From assembly GCF_041296385.1 (NCBI RefSeq), contig NC_091017.1:46509714-46573713 (forward strand): a stretch of 64,000 nt of DNA, in the 5' to 3' direction. Below the pieces are notes generated by a model. That model was not told the origin of the DNA. It searched no databases and worked only from the letters and a program-made list of their open reading frames with translations. A program made the position numbers and the translations under genes. Positions 56,301 through 64,000 of this stretch are shown here, one piece after another. Each line of letters opens with the position of its first letter. Position 1 is the first letter of the stretch. This DNA is from Aphelocoma coerulescens. Lineage: Eukaryota; Chordata; Aves; Passeriformes; Corvidae.

Positions 56301-59300
56301 GAGCATACTGAAAGTGAAGCAAAAATTACTGATGAAGACTAAATATGGAGTCATATGCAAGACAGAATAATTTTGACATTGTTCTCCACTTGCAAGCAGT
56401 TTCCCACCACCAAGACCAACTAAATCCTTGAGTATTTCTGGGAATTAAAGCCCAATGATTTGTCTCTAGTCTCATACAAATTACAACCAAAACAAATAAA
56501 GATTATAAATCCTTTGTAGCCACAAATTAGTTACTTGCTTAAGCTACTTTTAATTTCTCCTTCCCCCAGCTGCCCCAATAGCCTCTTGAAAGCATATGAA
56601 AGACACCACAGTTAATCTGCTTTCGAGGCTCGGGGAAAATAAATTACTATACAAACATCTGTTCAAAGTATATACACAAAGTTAAACCTCTATATATTTT
56701 ACTTCAAAACGGTATTTTAAAAGACAGCATATAGCATCACATATAAAGCTGGGTCCTCAAAATGCAATTTGTAAAAAATACATGTTCAATTTTTGCAGAC
56801 TGCAAATAAAAAAAGTTCAGAAAAATGTGCAGGCAGGCATCACAAATCATCATCAGCCTTCATGGCACTTGATCTCCATTTCCCTTAGAAATTTCCAGCC
56901 ACTTTAAATTACCTCATCTCACACATCACAAGCTGGGTAAATGGCTACATGCATCAGCTGTTCTTTGGCCCATGGCAGTGGAGTGGGAGGGAAGCCCTCT
57001 GCCAGCATTCTGCTGAAGGATAACTGCAGTATGAGGTGGCTACACCTCCCAGCTATTCCGCAGCTGGAAGAGGTTGCCTTGGTCATACAACCTTATATAT
57101 GGTCATATAATCCTCTGTTAACCTGTGGGATAACAGATTACTATATAAGCTGTTTCTTCTGCCCTCCAATATACTATTTCCTGGTTTGCTTCTGTGAATC
57201 ATTAACTGATATTGCATGCAGACATCTTAGATTTTAGGTAGCAGGCCATGTTTAGCACTTCTACTAATCTCAGTTATTTCAGGGACAAAAAAAACATTTT
57301 CCAAGATTTCCCAAGAGGCTCATACTGACTTTCCAAAATTACTTACCTCACCCTCTCCTTTGGCAGCCAAGTAATTCATTTCTTGTACATCAACAAGCTT
57401 GATGGCATTGCATGGCATTGGTGCGCCAACATGACCTATTAAACAGAGTAACACTTCAATAGCCTGATGCTTTTTAGTCAGATCCTGAAAAAAGTAAGCT
57501 GCTTACACACTGAAGAAAGATGGAAAACTGATTTCTGGTAGCTTAAATTTGCCAGGACTGAAACATTAAATTCTCAGATATCCCTAAGAATGTTACAAGC
57601 TGAACCATGTACTCAGGCTTGCTTTTTCTTATAATCAGGATCCTCTCTCTACAGAGATATTTAAGTAGCAGAAGCCCCACTAGTTTCAATTAGCAATATT
57701 ATTTCAGTTAGGGAACTAGAGATGTAACAGCTGAGGGAAGTGCGGACTGTTGATTCCAACACCAAAAAATGCCATTTGTGTTTCCAGCCTGCCTTTATAC
57801 ACAGAAGATTCCTGTTTGATAGAAACTACAAAGGGTTAATACTATGACCTCCCTTCTCCTAAAGCTACTTCAACTTACAAGAACAGATTCTATTAGAAGT
57901 TTGAATTACTGAACATTCATAGCTATTTAGGGGTAGAAACATCAAGGGATCCCTTCAAAACTTTTTTTATTTCACTTGAAGAAAACCAATCATATCCTTC
58001 GTGACAGGGGTTACTGAAGATTAAATAAAGTGACCTCTAAAAATTTCAGGTCCCTGACATTTAACAGACAGGTAGAGAGCTGAACATCATACCTGCTGTC
58101 CAGTCACCAGGCAATGACAGGGAGCATCCAGCTGTGCATTCAGTCTGTCCATAACCTTCATAGAACTAGAAGGTGAAATCAAAATATAATCTAAGACCAT
58201 TACTTTTCAACACAGTTTCTTCATTAAAAAGCAATTAACATTTTGTTTCTTTTCTTCTAATTGTTTGAGTGTACCAAAACACTCAGCAGCTTCTAAAAAA
58301 AAGAAACACTGATACATATTTGAATCACAATTTTAAGTGAATACACAATTTTAAGTGCTAATATTCCACCTTCAGTTCCAATATTTACTCATAGTTTCAC
58401 TCAGTTTCACACAGTATGTGACACCTGTTTAGATTAAAACAGAAAACAGCAGAGGAAGCAAGAAAGAAATGAAGAACTGTAGCACTAGTAGTGACTTTAT
58501 TCACGTAATTTAAAAATAGCTTTGTCTGAGACAGCCAGAAATGGAATCTGTATGCCCCATCACAGCTCTGTGATTACTATACACAAGACAGGCTTCCCTT
58601 TTCTGTGCAAAATGCATTGTTACACCAGCATACCACTGAAAAACTTCAGGAAATTATGAAAGCCTAATATTTTAGAGTATTTTTGTTTTCTATCCTTGAA
58701 ATTTATTTAATTTCAACACATTTGTTCTATTCCACTGTTGTTCAAATTTTACCTCTGAAAGCATATACTTTGGAGAGACTCTGAAAATAAATGCAATGTG
58801 TACAGTCTGATTCACCCCAGCCTCATCTTCAAAACAGCAACACTACAATATCATCACATTATTAGGTTTTCTACAGTGGTTACAAACACTTCTGTAAGCA
58901 AGGCAAACTCCAGAAACTTAAATCAAGTATATAAGTTATTGCTTACTGCAGCCCATCAAAAAAATCTTTCCTCTAAGACAGGAAAGACACTTCAGACAGC
59001 TGATAACTTCCGTTAAAAGACTTTGGGATGAATATGGAAATTTCATGGGACTGAGAGAAGCTTGGGAAAAGAGCATGCACTTGTATGGTCTCCAAGAATA
59101 CCAGAAAGAGTTATCCATATAATCAGACTGCTAGAAAAACTCTAAAAAACCTGGAGACAGATATTAAAATATTTAGGGTTTAGGACTAAGGCCAGGCAAC
59201 TCACCTGACAGCCAAGAGCTGCTCTCAGGAAGGTCAGTACACTTGCAGACACAGGTGCTGCTCCTGTAACCATCAGCCTTACTTTTCCTCCCAAACTTGC

Positions 59301-61973
59301 CTACAATAGACACAAGATACTGTGGACACCAAAAGCATTTTAGAAAAACTTCGAGTCACCTTCTTTGACGCCCTTAGCCACTGTTCACCTACAGTGCCAC
59401 CCACAAATGTTAGAGCGTAAAAGTTTAGTCTGCTGTTGCAAGCTGTCTTTCTTGCAGTGTTTTCAGTTTCATTAATGGCTAGAAGATATGGGATCTCAAA
59501 TATACAGTATCAATACAGACTGTGGTGTCACTGCAATGCAGACTCTGCCAAGAAGAGCTCAAGCCACGGCCTTACAGTGATGGCTTTATTTTTAACTGCC
59601 TTGTATCAGCTTCTCATACATCCTGAATGCTATAAAAAGCAGCCACATGGGCATGTTGTACAACCAAGGTTAAGGCCACAGCAAGTGAGTGTCAGATATA
59701 ATGGCAGGCATAACTTACTAGTGACCGACAGGGAGAAGACAATGGGGGCTATAGGTGGCACTGTGTCACACTTAGCATTCTTTCTTCAGAAGGACAATGT
59801 TTGCTTTCAAAGTGTCAAGAGAGAAGCACCAGACTGTTTCAGAGTGACTGAATTTCTGCCCTAATTTCTGGGCATAGGGCAGCAATATGGGATACACATC
59901 ATAAAGTCACCCCAAGACACTTCCTTAATACAGTTAGCTGATACTATGAGAACTAAGGGAATTGAAAAAATGAGGTTGAAAATAAAAAGATAGCTCTGAC
60001 TTTTGCTCTGAGTAGCCAGGTAGTCTTTAATCAGTGAAAAAGCCATACCAGACTATATTCCTATGAAATATGAACCATCCCTATGAAATTCAACAGTTGC
60101 AAACTTCAACTCAGAGGCTTTCAAGCATACCTGTATTTTACGGAAGATGACTTTATCCCAGAAGCTGTTATTTCTAACGATACCACTTCTGAGTTCTGCT
60201 TCTTTCCTCTTGGAAGCAAAATCCAGCAGCCACCTCTTTAATGAAGTATCTGCCTGCCCAAAAATCTATTAAGAAAGATGGACTATGGTTAGAATACCAT
60301 TCCCTTTTCCTTACAGATGCATGGAGACTCAACAGTGAAAACCAAATAAATTAAAACAACCTTTATTGATAGGCATCTTAATTCTAGAAAGAAATACTTG
60401 TGCATTTTTATTTTGACCTCAGTTCAAGAGTTGAAATCAGCACTGAACTGATTCTTGATATCCATCAAACTGTGTGATGTTGTTTCAATGTGTAATTTCT
60501 TCATTAAAACATATGAATGAAAATGGATGGTTTACTTCTTTATTCTAGTATCTTCAAAATTCAAACTAAGCAGAAGCCTCAGCATTTCCTGAAAAGCACC
60601 CTATCATAATACATAACTAATATGGGGTGTTGCGAGGAGATGCAGGTCACTTCAGAAACACCAAATGGAAATCTGCCTTGCATATACAAATTTGCACTTT
60701 AGATCACTTCTCAAACACTCCTTCTAGTTGTTCTCAGGAAGCCAGAGAGCAGACTCAAGAGCAACCCACACGTTAGTATATTCATTTGGAAAGAAGAAGA
60801 CTCAGCATTATGCCTGAAAGTATGCAGACTGCAGCATTATGGCCCCCTGACACACCAATTCCCAACTTGCTGGCTTCACATGCTGGGTTACTGCAAGGGT
60901 AGGTGAGGTTGAAAACAGTAGAAGCCTCAGGGCACCAGACTAAACACGCAAGAGGAAATAATGAGAACTAAGTCGCAAGCTTTGACTTTGCCTCTCAAAT
61001 TCCAGTAGAGCATGTGTGAGCAGAATAAGGAGATACATTTTAAGTACTAAAACCTGGTCTCAGGTTTTTGTCCCCTCCAAATGGATTCCAATTGCACTAG
61101 TTGTTCCTGAGCCAAACAGAACCTTGTGTTACTTGGTGTTCCTCTAGTCTCATGATCGGAGAAATGTCTTGGCTACAGCATAGACAGCTCTGCCATTTCT
61201 TTAGCAGTCACAGGATTTATTATATCCTTTAGTTCCCCTGGCTGTATTCTAAAAGGAGTCAGTCACCCACATGCAAAAGGCCAGTTAAAACCTGAAGTTC
61301 AAGAAAGAATCTACTTTCAAATTCCCATCTCAGATGACCCTGAGCAGGCAAGCAGCACACACAGGAGTGGGGGTACTGACACACCTTGTCCCCAGCACTC
61401 CCAGCTGGCTGGTTTACCATTTTCCCAGCTAGGACACACTGGCTGCCGTGTAGGAAATTTGTATGTGTCCATGCAAACATAAGCAAACACCTGACCTTGC
61501 TTTGCAAATTCCACTCCATGAGTCAGATGCTAAAAAAGTGGCATGCAGATGCCAAGCCTCATTTTCGTGTTGTAGACTAGACTCAAATAACTTGCTCAGA
61601 GCAAAGCGCTAAGCCATTAATCAAGATAGAGAGAATCAAGTCCCCTAGTCAGACTTCTGAACACAAGTATTTGCTGCCTGAAAGTGTTTTAATGCACTTT
61701 CAGCTCTCTTTTAGAAAGAGTTGTTAGCATGCCAGTTTAATATCCCGGGGCATAGTAGTTACTCCTTCTCTGGCAGCACAAACTTTATGGAGTCTCTTAA
61801 AAGCCTGCACAGGTCTGGACTCATGCCTGTAAACTTACCTTGTCAAACATTCTGTTCAACAGTCTTGGTACTACAGGAAATACAGTTGGCTGCAGTGTTT
61901 TTAGGTCATCCATTAGTAGTCTGATATCCCCTTGAAAGAATCCTATCCGGGCTCCATGGCACAGAACCACACA
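53184..61973 (-). CDS. ACSL1: Long-chain acyl-CoA synthetase 1, C-terminal part
   Basis: Membrane-associated enzyme of outer mitochondrial membrane and ER that forms acyl-CoA from fatty acid, ATP and CoA. Ten coding exons in transcript order: 61973-61839, 60265-60131, 59300-59205, 58165-58093, 57435-57347, 54950-54834, 54473-54330, 53798-53697, 53595-53524 and 53324-53184. They give 367 residues, about the last half of a roughly 700-residue protein; the start lies beyond the right edge. Visible motifs are the fatty-acid gate region [14 protein letters not shown] (F-type), the YGQTECTAG adenylate-binding motif, [13 protein letters not shown] with the ATP-contacting aspartate, [20 protein letters not shown] with linker and hinge, and the C-terminal [11 protein letters not shown] lysine region. 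ACSL6 is the nearest paralogue; the residue pattern and synteny favour ACSL1. Confidence 0.95.
53524..53595 (-). CDS. ACSL1: ACSL1 coding exon ([10 protein letters not shown])
   Basis: 72 nt encoding [20 protein letters not shown] and SFEQ. Acceptor ATCCACAG, donor GTATGT. Confidence 0.95.
53697..53798 (-). CDS. ACSL1: ACSL1 coding exon ([10 protein letters not shown])
   Basis: 102 nt encoding [20 protein letters not shown] and [10 protein letters not shown]. Acceptor CTTTTTTTAG, donor GTAAGG. Confidence 0.95.
54330..54473 (-). CDS. ACSL1: ACSL1 coding exon ([16 protein letters not shown])
   Basis: 144 nt encoding [20 protein letters not shown] and [20 protein letters not shown]. Acceptor CTGTCAACAG, donor GTAAGA. 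Confidence 0.96.
54834..54950 (-). CDS. ACSL1: ACSL1 coding exon (GWLHTGD)
   Basis: 117 nt encoding [20 protein letters not shown] and [15 protein letters not shown]. Acceptor CTTTTCAG, donor GTAAGT. Confidence 0.96.
55000..57346 (-). other. ACSL1: ACSL1 intron
   Basis: About 2.4 kb of AT-rich intronic DNA between the GHVGAP and GWLHTGD exons. No exon or known repeat recognised. Confidence 0.6.
57347..57435 (-). CDS. ACSL1: ACSL1 coding exon (GHVGAPMPC)
   Basis: 89 nt encoding [20 protein letters not shown] and YLAAKGEGE. Acceptor GTTTAATAG, donor GTAAGT. Confidence 0.95.
58093..58165 (-). CDS. ACSL1: ACSL1 coding exon (YGQTECTAG)
   Basis: 73 nt encoding [20 protein letters not shown] and DWTA, the adenylate-binding motif. 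Acceptor CACCTTCTAG, donor GTATGA. Confidence 0.96.
59205..59300 (-). CDS. ACSL1: ACSL1 coding exon (MVTGAAPVS)
   Basis: 96 nt encoding [20 protein letters not shown] and FLRAALGCQ. Acceptor TATTGTAG, donor GTGAGT. Confidence 0.96.
60131..60265 (-). CDS. ACSL1: ACSL1 coding exon ([14 protein letters not shown])
   Basis: 135 nt encoding [20 protein letters not shown] and [18 protein letters not shown]. Acceptor CTTAATAG, donor GTATGC. Confidence 0.95.
61839..61973 (-). CDS. ACSL1: ACSL1 coding exon (F-type fatty-acid gate)
   Basis: 135 nt encoding [20 protein letters not shown] and [17 protein letters not shown]. Acceptor TCTTACAG, donor GTAAGT. The furthest upstream ACSL1 exon recognised in the window. 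Confidence 0.95.
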
Positions 61974-64000
61974 CTGTAAGAAAAAAGTAAACACTCTGAA
62001 AACACAGGAGGTACAATGTGTTCCCAGCTCTATATGTATGACAATCCTATGCAGTGTAGATCCACCTTAAATTCTCTCAACTTCTGGACTAGTTTTGCAG
62101 CATTCTCACACTATAAAGAAAGCACTAGAAAGAGCAAGTAGCAAGACATGTCTGGCATACACAAACCAGACTTTCAAGTTTAGCACAAAAGCCCCTACCC
62201 AAGAAGGGCAGTTAGTCAAAAAAGGCAAGACTGAAAAGCAGAACTTCTCCATTTGAAATATTTAACAAGCTTATTTTAAAATATTAGACTTCTGTTTGTC
62301 CCCTACTTTATACCTAGAAATTCTGTATTTATAGTCAGCACATGCTATTTACTAGTCCAGTGAGGATTTCTGCCTTATGCTAGTTTATTTCCATTCCTTG
62401 CACTCTGGTTTTCCTTCTGATTTCACAGGACCGATGTGAGCAGAGGACTTGTTCTTAGGTTATCAAGATGCTCTTTAGAAGATTCCAGCAGAGCCAAAGC
62501 TTATTTCTGCATCACTTCAGACCTACACAAAGGTAGGCAGACTTAATCCTATTGTGTTCCATATTTTCTGTCTAGAAGCTTCACCACCTACTTTACACCC
62601 CCCTTTATTTTCCTATTTTTTGACTTTTTAACATCTCTCCTCTCCTTGTGTTTATACCTATGTGCTTTTATTTCTCCTGCTTCCTTCATAACACCTACTC
62701 CTTCATTCCCTATTATCCATTCTCTTATTTGCTGCATGAGACATGCTTAAAATGTCACTTTCCTCCTCCACCTGTGTTTTGCCACCATCTACTAAAAGGA
62801 GCAAATATATCAATCCATATGGACTGATCAGCAACTGTCTTTACTTGGTGGGAACATACTTGTCAAGTCAAGTTCATTGACCCTCTAACTTCCATATGAT
62901 GCCAAAACCAAGGAAACATCAACTTTAAAAGAGAACTCTAAAGACTGGTTCTCACAGAGTCTGTGTTCATCTCTGCCCCAAACAGCAAGAAATCTTTTCT
63001 CCTCTCTACCAGTAATGTTCTTAGTTAATTTCCTTATGCAGATATACCAGCTATTTTGTACAGGCCTCAAACAGCAGAGGAATACTGCAATCCAAAGACT
63101 CTTTTCATTTTGTCCTTTAAAATACAAGTTCCCATCTTGTTTCCACTGCATAATCAAGAGCAGAGCTGTTACCTACAGAGCTTGTATGCTCCAGTGCAAG
63201 ACAGGGGAGTAAAACAGACACTGAAGTATAGCTGCTATCAAGGTTACCAGTGAGAAAGTGCTGAATGCCCAGGGGCATTCCTCAGATATGTACTCTTCCA
63301 AATCTTTTGAACATAGACACATACATACATATATATGACATACATATGAATATATACATTTTTGTATGTATATTTACACACATCAGTAGAAAACATAGGA
63401 TTCCTAACAGAAGTCATAAAACAATTTCTGGCTTCATATGCCTTTTCGTGCTTTCATGGATGCTCCCTCTATAAACCTTCAACACGTGTATTTGCAATCT
63501 CACCTAAGGAAGAGGTGTTAATCCAACTTCAATAAGTGCAGTAATTAACACCTGAACATCTTACATACAGTAGAAGCACAAGGGAATTGCATCTATTCAA
63601 TAATGCATAATACCCAACACGGGCTCAGAGGTCTTCAAGACTGCCAGTATTAAGACAACCTCAGCCCTTTCATTCTCAAAAAATAAGCCTCAGATTTTGC
63701 TATATGGTAAAACAAGTGATCCAAGGGAACTTCAAGGTTTGTCACTCAAGTGGCTTTAAAAGCCACTTCCATTTCCTGGAAGAAAATTCCACTGAAACAA
63801 AATCCCTTCCTTTTTACTGAAATTTCTTGGAAGCAATAGTAAGTTTCAACTTAAAATTAGTTTTGTGTAAGCAAACAGGATGCCTCATAAAATAAATTTT
63901 TGAGGTTTGCAGACTAAAGAATGGCATGGATTTTTAATAAAGCACTAATTATATTGGAAGTAATTTCTAGGCAGTGTGCATGTGCTAAAGGATGGTCTCA
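61974..64000 (-). other. ACSL1: ACSL1 intron running off the window
   Basis: I looked for the exon that should encode the FLPLAHMFE segment upstream of the gate exon and did not see it. The stretch contains a TA/CA-rich simple repeat near 63.3 kb and nothing else I can name. Confidence 0.6.
63315..63382 (+). repeat. (ACAT/TA)n simple repeat
   Basis: Imperfect ACATACAT and TATATA units followed by GTATGTATATTTACACAC. Ordinary intronic microsatellite. Confidence 0.8.

Noticed and set aside
59436..59864. 142-codon plus-strand frame in an ACSL1 intron
   Set aside because: It lies antisense in an intron, has no recognisable motif and no supporting splice or promoter signal.
1..64000. CRISPR array, phage, operon or other mobile defence-type system
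   Set aside because: The window has spliced vertebrate genes, CR1 LINEs and CpG islands. No regular spaced repeats or bacterial-type gene clusters are present.

Overview
The window is vertebrate nuclear DNA and almost certainly avian. It holds four intron-rich protein genes with GT-AG splice sites, CpG-island promoters, and several 5'-truncated CR1 (chicken repeat 1) LINE copies, the dominant bird/reptile retrotransposon. No bacterial-style operon, CRISPR array, tRNA or rRNA was seen. I could not name the species from sequence alone.

Layout: 1 to about 7,990 is intergenic, with two CR1 fragments and no gene I can support. About 7,990-21,935 is CASP3 on the minus strand, with six coding exons giving a complete 283-residue caspase-3. 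A CpG island (21,830-22,700) follows; it appears to be a shared head-to-head promoter driving CASP3 leftward and PRIMPOL rightward. PRIMPOL (22.5-38.6 kb, plus strand) has 12 coding exons giving a 579-residue primase-polymerase. CENPU (38.7-50.3 kb, minus strand) has 11 coding exons giving a 353-residue kinetochore protein, with its own small CpG island near 50.1-50.4 kb. ACSL1 (51.7 kb to beyond the right edge, minus strand) is represented by its last ten coding exons, 367 residues of C-terminal sequence, and its 3' UTR. This order and orientation (CASP3-, PRIMPOL+, CENPU-, ACSL1-) matches human 4q35.1, so the block is old conserved synteny and not an acquired island.

Functionally the four genes are neighbours and not a pathway. 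CASP3 executes apoptosis, PRIMPOL reprimes stalled replication forks, CENP-U belongs to the constitutive centromere network, and ACSL1 activates long-chain fatty acids. Exon models were built by reading translations and splice sites; reading phase is consistent across every junction in all four genes, which is the strongest internal support.

I found no convincing undescribed system. The most interesting local anomaly is a 63-bp duplication inside a CENPU intron. It copies the end of a coding exon plus its splice donor, and a usable acceptor-like sequence sits beside it, so it could act as a frame-breaking (poison) exon. Other observations are a very tight PRIMPOL/CENPU tail-to-tail arrangement, an intronic open segment in PRIMPOL, a perfect AT-rich palindrome pair, a CTCTG pentanucleotide repeat at the shared promoter, and a possible solo LTR.
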